Of a stretch of DNA of 64,000 nt, positions 57,025-64,000 are shown piece by piece. The notes under the pieces are model-generated. The model was given only the letters and a program-made list of their open reading frames with translations, searched no databases and was not told the DNA's origin. The DNA lies in contig NZ_CP029551.1 in assembly GCF_003173735.1 (NCBI RefSeq), positions 995,001-1,059,000 of the forward strand, written 5' to 3'. Made by a program: the position numbers and the translations under genes. The first letter of the stretch is position 1. The number at the start of each line of letters is the position of its first letter. Source of the stretch: Methylobacterium radiodurans. GTDB taxonomy: Bacteria; Pseudomonadota; Alphaproteobacteria; Rhizobiales; Beijerinckiaceae.

Positions 57025-58461
57025 CTACCGGACGAGCACGTTGCGGAACTGCCAGGGATCCTTGGTGTCGATGTCCTCCGGGAACAGGCCCGGACGGTCG
57101 GCGAGCGGGGTCCAGTCGGTGTAGACGCCGACCACGGGCCCGAGATACGGCGTCTGGACCTCCAGGCAGCGGCGGAAATCCATCTCGTCGGCCTCGACGA
57201 TGCCAGCCTCCGGATTCTCCAGCGCCCAGACCATACCGGCCAGCACCGCGCTCGTCACCTGAAGGCCGGTGGCGTTCTGGTAGGGGGCGATGCGGCGGGT
57301 CTCCTCAATGGAGAGCTGCGAGCCGTACCAGTAGGCGTTCTTCTTGTGGCCGTAGACGAGCACGCCGAGTTCGTCGATGCCGTCCACGATCTCGTTCTCG
57401 TCGAGGATGTGGTGGCGCTCCTGCACCTTGCCCGCGTTGCCGAACATCTCGTGGAGCGAGAGCACGGCGTCGTCGGCCGGGTGGTAGGCGTAGTGGCAGG
57501 TCGGGCGGAAGACGGGCCGATCGCCCTCGCGCACCGTGTAGTAGTCGGCGATGGAGATCGCCTCGTTGTGGGTCACCAGGAAGCCGAACTGGGCGCCCAC
57601 CGTCGGCACCCAGGTGCGCACGCGGGTGTCGGCGCCGGGCTGGAGCAGGTAGATCGCGCAACGCGAGCCGGTCTCCTGCTCGCGGGCGTTGTCGGGCTTC
57701 CAGGTCTCGTGGGTGCCCCAGCCGAGCTCGGCCGGCTGGTTGCCCTCGGAGACGAAGCCCTCGACCGACCAGGTGTTGACGAAGACGCCGCGCGGCTTCG
57801 GGTTCCTGGCGCGCTGGGTGTCGCGCTCGGCGATGTGGACGCCCTTGACGCCGAGATCCCGCATCAGCGCGGCCCACTCGGCGCGCGACTTCGGCTCCGG
57901 CCGCTCCAGGCCGGTGTCCGCAGCGATGTTGAGGAGCGCCTGCTTCACGAACCACGAGACCATGCCGGGATTGGCGCCGCAGCAGGACACCGCCGTGGTG
58001 CCGCCGGGGCTCTGGGCGCGGGCGTCGAGGATGCGGCCTCTGAGCGCGTAGTTCGTACGTTCCGCCTGGCTGGCCTGAGCATCGAAGTAGAAGCCTGGCC
58101 AGGGCTCGGCCACGGTGTCGATGTAGAGCGCGCCGAGCTCGCGGCAGAGCTCCATGATCGCGCGGGAGGAGGTGTCGACCGAGAGGTTGACGCAGAAGCC
58201 CTGGCCGCCGCCCTCGGTGAGGAGCGGGGTCAGCACATCGCGGTAGTTCTCGGGGGTGAGCGCGACCGTCTCGAAGCGCAGGCCGTGCTTCTCGGCCAGA
58301 GCCTTGTGGGTGTCGACCGGGTCGATCACCGTGAAGCGGGCGCGGTCATACTCGAAGTGGCGCTCGATGAGCGGCAGGGTGCCCCGGCCGATCGAGCCGA
58401 AGCCGATCATCACGATGGGACCGCTGATGCGGCCGTGCATGGGCCAGCGCTGTTCTGTCAT
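57025..58461 (-). CDS. hss: Homospermidine synthase
   Basis: A 478-residue saccharopine-dehydrogenase-family protein. IVMIGFGSIGRGTLPLIERH is the NAD-binding start, and FCVNLSVDTSSRAIMELC, YIDTVAEPWPGFY and CCGANPGMVSWFVKQALL are homospermidine synthase signatures. It makes sym-homospermidine from putrescine, the main polyamine of many alphaproteobacteria. GGAA is eight bases before the start. A polyamine-type ABC transporter is encoded 7 kb further on the same strand. Length is normal. Confidence 0.92.
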   Translation of the reverse strand: MTEQRWPMHGRISGPIVMIGFGSIGRGTLPLIERHFEYDRARFTVIDPVDTHKALAEKHGLRFETVALTPENYRDVLTPLLTEGGGQGFCVNLSVDTSSRAIMELCRELGALYIDTVAEPWPGFYFDAQASQAERTNYALRGRILDARAQSPGGTTAVSCCGANPGMVSWFVKQALLNIAADTGLERPEPKSRAEWAALMRDLGVKGVHIAERDTQRARNPKPRGVFVNTWSVEGFVSEGNQPAELGWGTHETWKPDNAREQETGSRCAIYLLQPGADTRVRTWVPTVGAQFGFLVTHNEAISIADYYTVREGDRPVFRPTCHYAYHPADDAVLSLHEMFGNAGKVQERHHILDENEIVDGIDELGVLVYGHKKNAYWYGSQLSIEETRRIAPYQNATGLQVTSAVLAGMVWALENPEAGIVEADEMDFRRCLEVQTPYLGPVVGVYTDWTPLADRPGLFPEDIDTKDPWQFRNVLVR

Positions 58462-58569
58462 CTGTCTGTTCCAGTTTTAGAATGATCAGGCGCCGAAGCG
58501 CCGATTACGGGCGCGCGGCGGCTCCCGCTCCAGGCAAACCAGGCGAAGTGGGGGGAGTCTGGGGTGTGA

Positions 58570-59004
58570 TCAGGGGCCGAGGATGATCTCGGTTAACCCC
58601 TGACAGTGGCGCGGACCGACGCCATCGACGTGGACGAGGCGTTCGATACCGATCGACGGATCGTGAAACGGCATGCTGTCGCCGATACCGAGTCCTAGAA
58701 GGGCGACTCCGAGCGAGCTGGCGGCAGAAAGTTCCTTATCCGGGTCGACCAAATCTCTGGGATGAACGAGGAAGTCCTCACGCGATACTGGTTCTTCGTC
58801 GAGCCTGTAGCGAACCAATCGGTTCAGGGAGACGACCCGCCCGGGCAGTTCTGGCGCCGCGCACAAAGTGGCGCGTTGCAGCTCCGACAACAGGAAGCCG
58901 ATCTCCGGATCGTCATGACTCCCGGCCGCAAGGCCGAACGCCACCAACTGATCGAAATCGCGATTGGACACGGTAATTGGCGGTAAATCCCGAACCGCGC
59001 TCAT
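58570..59004 (-). CDS. Rnk-type (GreA/GreB C-terminal) protein 1
   Basis: A 144-residue protein of the nucleoside diphosphate kinase regulator / GreA-GreB family. PPITVSNRDFDQLVAFGL and LLSELQRATLC form the N-terminal part; LLGLGIGDSMPF is the C-terminal Gre-fold signature; most of the central TLVYP element of the other two copies is changed here (DLVDPDKELSAASSLG). These bind RNA polymerase secondary channel or affect nucleotide levels; which applies is unknown. Divergent from the next two copies, with a hairpin just upstream. Confidence 0.7.
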   Translation of the reverse strand: MSAVRDLPPITVSNRDFDQLVAFGLAAGSHDDPEIGFLLSELQRATLCAAPELPGRVVSLNRLVRYRLDEEPVSREDFLVHPRDLVDPDKELSAASSLGVALLGLGIGDSMPFHDPSIGIERLVHVDGVGPRHCQGLTEIILGP

Positions 59005-59030
59005 CCTGACACCTCACAGCATGACCGCTC

Positions 59031-59049
59031 CGCTCGGCACGGCCGAGCG
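59031..59049. promoter_or_regulatory. Hairpin upstream of the first Rnk-type gene
   Basis: CGCTCGGC and GCCGAGCG pair perfectly over a 3-base loop, 27 bases upstream of the minus-strand ATG. Could be a leader hairpin or operator. Confidence 0.4.
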
Positions 59050-59635
59050 AAGTGGCTCCGCGCGCTTCCCTCGGAAGCCACGTGACGGAAAAAAGATGTG
59101 CTGGAGTTTTCACCCCTGGAGCAGGCCACGCCCGGGGAGGGCTGGCAGGGCACCAGGGCTTAAGTGCCTGCTTGCAGGCTGCCCGCACGCCCCAGGAGGC
59201 GTATGCTTTGAGCGCGGTTCGACATGATCGCACCGAGGATAGGCTAAGCCGTACGGGAGTCAAGCAAGGGCTACCCGGCCGCTCGTTCGACCTCGTTTTG
59301 GGACGACAGCCGAAGCGAATTGACAATGGCCTCCACTTCGCCAATGCTTGGCGTGTCATGTGCTCGCCGCTGCCCCATAATCGTGACCTGCTGCGCGCAG
59401 GTAGCCTGATCGCGGGCAAGTAGCCCCGAGCCACTGCGCGCGAACGCGCCCGGCTCGGGGATCGCGGAACATCGTGTGCCGTGGCGCCTGGTGGCAATCT
59501 CGGCGACATCCGATCTCGATCGAGACTATCGAAGTGTTCGCCGGCGTGTGGAGAAGGTTTTCCACTCGCTGGCGAACCCGCGTCGCGTCCACGTCCCCGC
59601 ATATGCGGCGGTCGTGCGATGAGGGAGTGTAGTCC
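59050..59635. other. No gene seen
   Basis: 586 bases between divergent genes. Short frames on both strands without similarity. Probably the shared promoter region; no clear -35/-10 pair stands out. Confidence 0.5.
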
Positions 59636-59857
59636 GTGAATAGGACCGAAAACGAGCGAGCGTCCCACCCCGCCAGGGATGCCGGCGAACGCGCTTCTCA
59701 AGAAAACGATGCGCGCGCTTCACGGAACGTGGTGCCGTTCACGCGCGCCGTGATCCCGTTTCCGCGAAAGAACTACTCATACATGCCGGCTGCGGCTCCG
59801 GAGGAGGACGTCGTCGGCGCGTCGCACGACGACGACCCGGGGCCGAGTGCGGCCTGA
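59636..59857 (+). CDS. Small hydrophilic protein
   Basis: A 73-residue protein starting at GTG 59636 with GAGGGAG eight bases upstream, 25 bases before the second Rnk-type gene. Rich in Arg, Glu and Ala, with a VVPFTRAVIPFPRKNYSYMP stretch and an acidic tail. Unknown function; spacing suggests an operon with the Rnk-type gene. Confidence 0.5.
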   Translation: MNRTENERASHPARDAGERASQENDARASRNVVPFTRAVIPFPRKNYSYMPAAAPEEDVVGASHDDDPGPSAA

Positions 59858-59882
59858 ACCAGACGACTCGACGGAGGATGGT

Positions 59883-60299
59883 ATGTTGCAAAAGAAACCG
59901 CGCCCAGCCGCTAGACCGAGAATCAAGATGACCTCGGAGGATCACGCGCGCCTGTCGCGCTTGGCTGCGGTCGCCATGGATCGAATGCCCGGAGTTGCAT
60001 CGTTTCTATCCGACGAGATCGATCGGGCGCAAATCATAAGCGGCGGTAGATCCGGCGGGGAATTTGCGAAAATGGGCTGCCAAGTCGAGTTTCGCGACAA
60101 CTCGACTGGTAAGTCCCAGACCGTGACGCTCGTCTACCCTGGGGAAGCCGACATCGAGCGAGGAAGAGTGTCTGTGCTGACGCCTATCGGAGCCGCCCTG
60201 ATCGGTCTTAGCGTCGGTCAGTCGATCGATTGGGAAACGCGTAATGGCAGCGTCAAACGCCTGACCGTGCTTGAGGTAAGGGAACCAGCGACCGTCTGA
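59883..60299 (+). CDS. Rnk-type (GreA/GreB C-terminal) protein 2
   Basis: A 138-residue Rnk-family protein. IKMTSEDHARLSRLAAVAM opens a coiled N-terminal part, and VTLVYPGEADIERGRVSVLT then PIGAALIGLSVGQSIDW is the complete Gre C-terminal signature. GGAGG stands five bases before the ATG. Followed after 96 bases by a third member. Confidence 0.8.
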   Translation: MLQKKPRPAARPRIKMTSEDHARLSRLAAVAMDRMPGVASFLSDEIDRAQIISGGRSGGEFAKMGCQVEFRDNSTGKSQTVTLVYPGEADIERGRVSVLTPIGAALIGLSVGQSIDWETRNGSVKRLTVLEVREPATV

Positions 60300-60395
60300 A
60301 TCCTGTCGCCCCCATCCCCGCTCTGACGCGCGCGAGCTCTGTCCCTCGCGTGCGACGACACCTGCTTGTGGCCTTGACGAACGAGGGTTTCAGCA

Positions 60396-60845
60396 ATGAT
60401 GAGCAATGCCGCCTCCGAACATCTGCCGCCGCTGATCATCCCGATGCCCGACTTCCGGACCCTCCGGCTGGTCGCGTCCGGTGTGCGCGATACGTGCGCG
60501 CAAGCCACCACGGCGACCTGGCTGGCGGCGGAACTCGATCGCGCGGCCGTCGTGACATCGGATGTGGTGCCGGCCGATGTCGTCACCATGCATGCCCGTG
60601 TGGAGTACCGTGACGATGTCACGGAACAGATTGGGCGCATGACCCTGGTGTATCCCGGGGAGGATCACTGGGACGAGCGGTGCGTGTCCGTTCTCTCTCC
60701 GCTCGGGGCGGCGGTGCTCGGGCTGTCGGAGGGACAATCCATCCGATGGCGGACTCCCTCCGGGGGCATGCGCGGCGTGACGGTTCTGCGTGTTCTGTTC
60801 CAACCGTATCGGGCCACGGCCGAGTTGATAAGGCGGGACTACTGA
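60396..60845 (+). CDS. Rnk-type (GreA/GreB C-terminal) protein 3
   Basis: A 149-residue paralogue of the preceding gene. PLIIPMPDFRTLRLVASGV, MTLVYPGEDHWDERCVSVLS and LGAAVLGLSEGQSIRWRTP match Rnk. The start at 60396 has GAGGG eight bases upstream. A strong hairpin follows the stop at once, so genes 59636-60845 form a three-gene unit. Confidence 0.8.
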   Translation: MMSNAASEHLPPLIIPMPDFRTLRLVASGVRDTCAQATTATWLAAELDRAAVVTSDVVPADVVTMHARVEYRDDVTEQIGRMTLVYPGEDHWDERCVSVLSPLGAAVLGLSEGQSIRWRTPSGGMRGVTVLRVLFQPYRATAELIRRDY

Positions 60846-60860
60846 GAGGGCGCCCATCCG

Positions 60861-60890
60861 CGATCCGCCGCAGCGAAGCGCGGCGGATCG
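60861..60890 (+). terminator. Strong 11-bp hairpin after the Rnk-type genes
   Basis: CGATCCGCCGC at 60861-60871 pairs perfectly with 60880-60890 around an 8-base loop, 15 bases after the third Rnk-type stop. No U-tract, but the stem length and position fit a terminator. Confidence 0.7.
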
Positions 60891-61031
60891 TCAGTGCTCA
60901 GAAAACAGCGCCTCCGAGCCGTTTTGAAACACGCCGAAGCTGGAATCGACCGGAAATGCTTTCGTGTCGCGCGAGCTCGCGCGTCCTTGTGTCGGACCGA
61001 ACAGCGTGTCCGACCATTGAGGAGATTGACC

Positions 61032-61067
61032 ATGGCAAAACCCTCGGCGCCGCCGCCGCGAGGTTAG
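61032..61067 (+). CDS. Possible 11-residue leader peptide before tfuA-like gene
   Basis: ATG at 61032 with GGAG seven bases upstream opens MAKPSAPPPRG and stops at 61067, 50 bases before the TfuA-like start. Upstream are a 16-base palindrome (60968-60983) and an inverted repeat GTCGGAC/GTCCGAC (60991-61014). The proline run could stall ribosomes and act as a leader. Only the ribosome binding site supports it. Confidence 0.25.
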   Translation: MAKPSAPPPRG

Positions 61068-61117
61068 GCGAGATCGCGTCCGCCAGTTCTCTTTTTCATT
61101 TTGGTCGCGAGCGTCGC

Positions 61118-61897
61118 ATGGTGGGCCATATATTGGGTGGTGGTCTAGGGGCATCGCCGACACGAAAGTGGAGGCGGGCGTTCGGCGACCGCGCCGCTCG
61201 GCTCCGGAACGGGCGCCGACAGCGCGCGAGTGAGCGCGCCGAAATCGTTATCTTCGCTGGCTTGAGCCTCCGTCACGACGAAATTCGTGACTTGCCGAAC
61301 GTCGATGCGCGTTCACCCGTACGATCCGGCGATCTCGATGCACTCACGGCGGGGCTTGAAGTCGCGATCATCGATGGGGTCCTCGACGGGGACGCGCTCA
61401 TATCGATGGGGGAGATCCGAGGCGCGTTGGCTCGTGGAGTGCGTGTCAGCGGCGCGGCCAGCGTCGGCGCGTGGCGCGCGGCGGAACTCGCCCGCTTCGG
61501 CATGCGGGGTCATGGATGGGTTCATCAGGCCTATCGGAGTGGTCGGATCGCCGGAACCGACGAGATCGCCCTCCTGTACGATCCCGTGTGTATGCGGCCA
61601 CTCACGGTCCCCCTCGTCAATGTCCGCTACGGGCTTGAGCGCTTGGTCTCGAATGCTCGAGTGAAGCATGAATCGGCCCGCGCCGCGTTCATCGCGATAC
61701 GCGATCTCGCCCCCGCGAGCCGGGACGCCGTCTCTGTCGGCAACGTCCTGCGCCGATATCTTGGCACGACCGAAGCTACCGCGATCGTGGGCTCTAGCAC
61801 GCGGCCTGGCCTGGACATCAAGGCCGCAGACGCACGTGCTCTGGTCCGTCGATTGAAGCGGCAATCGTGGAGGCTCTCGACGGGACAAGGCGCATGA
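61118..61897 (+). CDS. TfuA-like protein
   Basis: A 259-residue protein from the ATG at 61118. The TfuA core is clear: EIVIFAGLSLRHDEI, then AIIDGVLDGDALISMGEIRG, GVRVSGAASVGAWRAAELA and RFGMRGHGWVHQAYRSGRI with DEIALLY. TfuA proteins assist YcaO enzymes in thioamide formation on peptides, where TfuA helps deliver sulphur. No YcaO gene is in this window. The upstream frame is open for 146 further codons through the Rnk terminator and is not coding. Confidence 0.75.
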   Translation: MVGHILGGGLGASPTRKWRRAFGDRAARLRNGRRQRASERAEIVIFAGLSLRHDEIRDLPNVDARSPVRSGDLDALTAGLEVAIIDGVLDGDALISMGEIRGALARGVRVSGAASVGAWRAAELARFGMRGHGWVHQAYRSGRIAGTDEIALLYDPVCMRPLTVPLVNVRYGLERLVSNARVKHESARAAFIAIRDLAPASRDAVSVGNVLRRYLGTTEATAIVGSSTRPGLDIKAADARALVRRLKRQSWRLSTGQGA

Positions 61898-61949
61898 GCA
61901 TCGCGGTCCCAAATGGGGATGTCGATTCGATGACTGAACGTCGAAATGC

Positions 61950-62195
61950 CTATTCGGCTTTCAATGCGGCTCGCGCGGACAGCTCAAGCAATTCCTGTGT
62001 CGATAGATCGAGAAAGCCGCCGGATCGTAGATTGCGCACGCGGGCCATGCTGATACCGAGCTCGCGCGCCACGTTGTTGGGGGACCTACGTCGCGCCCAG
62101 CGACGCAGGTTGGCTAACAGGTCGTTTCTGAGAATGTCCTCGGTCGCGGAGTCCGCGTCGATACGACTCGCCGTGATGTCCGACACATCGTTCAT
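61950..62195 (-). CDS. Small helix-turn-helix protein
   Basis: An 81-residue protein. NDLLANLRRWARRRSPNNVA then RELGISMARVRNLRSGGFLD looks like a phage-type (Xre-like) HTH. GAGG lies eight bases before the ATG at 62195. Convergent with the TfuA-like gene; probably a DNA-binding regulator of neighbours, or an antitoxin-type protein without its partner. Confidence 0.6.
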   Translation of the reverse strand: MNDVSDITASRIDADSATEDILRNDLLANLRRWARRRSPNNVARELGISMARVRNLRSGGFLDLSTQELLELSARAALKAE

Positions 62196-62647
62196 TTTTC
62201 CATCCTCAAGTGTTGTTGCCGGGCCGAGCTTCGCACTGCGATACGGTTCGCCCTTCACGCCCGTTGAGCGCTGTCCAGATCTGCGCGTGGTTGAGAACCC
62301 TGACTTCGGCTCGCGCCCGTTGGGGCTACCGAGAGCCAGGGTCACATGCCGATTTTGAAACTGCCCGAGCGGACGAGAAAGCGAGGGCGCGGGGATGAGG
62401 CTGGCATAATGTACGCCAACTTATGCGAAATGCGAGGATTCGCAAGCTACTTCTGCTGGTTGTCGAGGTATGGCCTGGATGTCGCGACCGAGGGATTTCC
62501 ACCGTGACATGGCTGCCAGAGGAGATCACGAGCTCGCCCTGCACCGAAGAGCGGCCGGCGTTCCTAGCGCATGAGCGGGCGGTCGCGCCCCTGTCGTCGC
62601 CATCGTCGCAACGCTGTCGCAATTCGGTGGAGGCTTCCGGAGCGGCT

Positions 62648-63187
62648 GTGGCCGATACGCTCCTTCTCGCGGAAAGCGACACGATTGCCCGTGTGCGTAT
62701 GGCCTCGGAACTTTCCGCGCGAGGATACCGTGTATCGTCAGCGTCCACCCTAGAGGAGGCTCTACCGCTCATCGTGGCTGAAAACCCGCTGCGTGCGGTC
62801 GTGGATTACCAGTTGCCGGATGGTACCGGGCTTGATCTCCTATCTCGAATCGTCGCACGGACGAGAGGGGCGCGCGTCGTCATACTTTCGCGCTGCGCCT
62901 CCCTTCGCGGCGCCGTATCGGCGATCAGGATAGGCGCCGCGGACTTTCTAGCCAAGCCGGCAACCGTCAGTGAGATCGATGCGATTCTGCGCGATCTCGC
63001 GGTCGAGTGTCGCCTCGCGGCGGCTCCCGCGCCGTCCCTTCGCGATGTGGACCAGTGGCACGCTGAAGAGATCCTTCGCAGCATGAATTCGAACGTGCCG
63101 GCGACGGCCAGGGTGCTAGGCGTGGAAGCGAGAACGCTACGAAGGATACTCGCGTGGCGAGCGTCCGGGGCGGGAGCCGAATCCTAG
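62648..63187 (+). CDS. RegA/ActR-type response regulator
   Basis: A 179-residue single-domain receiver plus Fis-type HTH, the RegA/PrrA/ActR architecture. The phosphoacceptor is D53 in AVVDYQLPDG, with S81 and K103 as the conserved switch residues. The C-terminal helix-turn-helix is SNVPATARVLGVEARTLRRI. The start is a GTG with GGAG upstream; the frame extends further but without similarity. No histidine kinase (RegB/ActS) is nearby. RegA proteins control redox and carbon metabolism; as a second copy its role is open. Its stop overlaps that of the next gene on the other strand. Confidence 0.75.
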   Translation: MADTLLLAESDTIARVRMASELSARGYRVSSASTLEEALPLIVAENPLRAVVDYQLPDGTGLDLLSRIVARTRGARVVILSRCASLRGAVSAIRIGAADFLAKPATVSEIDAILRDLAVECRLAAAPAPSLRDVDQWHAEEILRSMNSNVPATARVLGVEARTLRRILAWRASGAGAES

Positions 63188-63360
63188 GACGCGTCGCCGT
63201 CGGTGGTCCGCGGCGGGCGACTCGCATCGTCGGCGCTCCCATCGCCGCTCGGATGGGGATCGCGTTTCACCTCGGTTCTTTTGCGTCTCTCGACCTCGGC
63301 GAGCAGTTTCTCCCATTCTTCGCTCGTGATATCGAAGGGTAAATCGTCGTCCTCACTCAA
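63184..63360 (-). CDS. Small acidic protein of unknown function
   Basis: A 58-residue frame: acidic start (SEDDDLPFDITSEEWEKLLA), basic central helix (EVERRKRTEVKRD), polar tail. TTG start with GGAG upstream. The composition is unlike chance GC-rich frames and there is no overlap with a longer gene except the last three bases. Confidence 0.5.
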   Translation of the reverse strand: MSEDDDLPFDITSEEWEKLLAEVERRKRTEVKRDPHPSGDGSADDASRPPRTTDGDAS

Positions 63361-64000
63361 GTCCGGTTCTCCGTGATACGCTTCGGCTCGATGGAGAGGG
63401 CGTATGATCCGTGTCCGAGGATTGGCAAGAAAAGCGGTTCACTTGTCGTGAACTGCGCCTCGGATGCCGGATCCGCTCCATTTTGACTCGTCCGCTGTCG
63501 ACGTTGGCCCAGGACCAAGCGTTCGCTGGATGCGTCGTGCCCAGGGGGCATGCCTTCGGCGATGCGAATGCCAGCATCCTTCCAGATAGGCCGCGCATCT
63601 CCAGGGGCGCGCCCTTCGGCAGCCTCGCTAGTTCGCGCTCGTGAGGCGGCCGTGCGCCGACAAATCGCGGGTAATGTCTCGAAGGGGACTGTGAGCCTCC
63701 CTGGGTCCAGCTCTCATCCAGCGGGAGAGCCAGGCGCCAGGGTCACGTGCCTGCCACGATGCTGCCAGATCGGCTCAAATTACGAGTGTTTCTCGCACGG
63801 CTCGGCATGATGGCGTCGATGCTAGTTCGAACTAGAAAAATTGCAAGAACTCCGCCGCCCGAGTGTGGGCTGCGTCTGTGCGCCGCCGGATTGGCTCTTG
63901 TGGTCTACAGCTGCGGTCCAGGGAGGCGGACGCGGGCTTCGGCGGCGGGTAGGGGCCGAACGGCTCATCCGGGAAGTCGGTCGAATCCAACGGACCATTG
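63361..64000. other. No supported gene at the right edge
   Basis: 640 bases with no gene I can support. CTAGTTCGAACTAG at 63822-63835 is a perfect 14-base palindrome. A minus-strand frame runs from the window edge to a stop at 63832 (about 56 codons, includes DFPDEPFGPYPPPKP) and may be the C-terminus of a gene that starts outside. Confidence 0.45.

Noticed and set aside
62329..63770. Repeated CCAGGGTCACxTGCC at about 62337 and 63738
   Set aside because: A 15-base match with one mismatch is expected many times by chance in 64 kb; flanks do not match.
1..64000. tRNA, rRNA, CRISPR array, integrase or transposase
   Set aside because: I looked for direct-repeat arrays, recombinase motifs and structural RNA signatures and found none I could support; small RNAs cannot be excluded by eye.

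Overview
The window is high-GC alphaproteobacterial DNA, most like Methylobacterium/Methylorubrum (Hyphomicrobiales). The basis is family recognition: a long C-terminally extended S2-type sequence, heterotetrameric sarcosine oxidase next to glyA, homospermidine synthase, a hopanoid-type HpnE, an alphaproteobacterial SerC and a RegA/ActR regulator. I see no rRNA, tRNA, CRISPR array, integrase or transposase. Several genes look like partial or second copies of housekeeping genes (an S2 domain fused to an unknown protein, an IspF without IspD, an SHMT beside soxBDAG, three Rnk-type proteins), so this may be an accessory chromosome region or megaplasmid; that is inference.

Region 1 (about 0.3-15.5 kb) is a defence and DNA-processing island. 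Three plus-strand genes encode a TerB-N/TerB/TerB-C protein, a BrxD-like P-loop ATPase and a DEAD/DEAH helicase, which is the composition of the anti-phage system Shango (sngABC). Divergent from it is a two-gene operon for an AddB-like Fe-S nuclease and an AddA-like UvrD helicase-nuclease. Just downstream is a translationally coupled pair: a zinc-ribbon protein of unknown function, and a protein whose N-terminal 260 residues are unknown and whose C-terminal part is a nearly complete ribosomal protein S2. I consider this pair the most novel item here.

Region 2 (15.5-29.5 kb) is a creatinine/N-methylhydantoin-type to pyruvate route: a broken hydantoinase-A remnant, an MHS-family transporter, N-carbamoylsarcosine amidase, a LysR regulator, then soxB-soxD-soxA-soxG-glyA-sdaA plus a ProX-type editing protein. 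A GATase1-AraC regulator of SouR/GbdR type is divergent from soxB. Sarcosine would become glycine plus a one-carbon unit, then serine, then pyruvate.

Region 3 (30.3-38.2 kb) is a catabolic cluster: a GntR regulator, an OxlT-type transporter, two gamma-glutamyltransferase-family enzymes (one cytoplasmic, one with a Tat signal) and a Tat-exported CodA-like amidohydrolase. Region 4 (38.6-41.3 kb) has a lipoprotein, a small unknown protein and an SDR enzyme.

Region 5 (41.3-46.3 kb) is a beta-hydroxyaspartate cycle cluster, bhcR divergent from bhcB-bhcC-bhcD, but the aminotransferase gene bhcA is absent from its usual place. The cycle turns glyoxylate plus glycine into oxaloacetate precursors and could connect with glycine from region 2.

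Region 6 (46.9-58.5 kb) is on the minus strand: an EIIA-Ntr-like protein, HemD-like synthase, polyamine-type ABC transporter genes without a binding protein, ispF alone, an RsuA-type pseudouridine synthase, glutamate dehydrogenase, serC, hpnE and homospermidine synthase. Region 7 (58.5-63.4 kb) holds three Rnk-type proteins, an orphan TfuA-like protein, a small HTH protein, a RegA-type response regulator and a small acidic protein.
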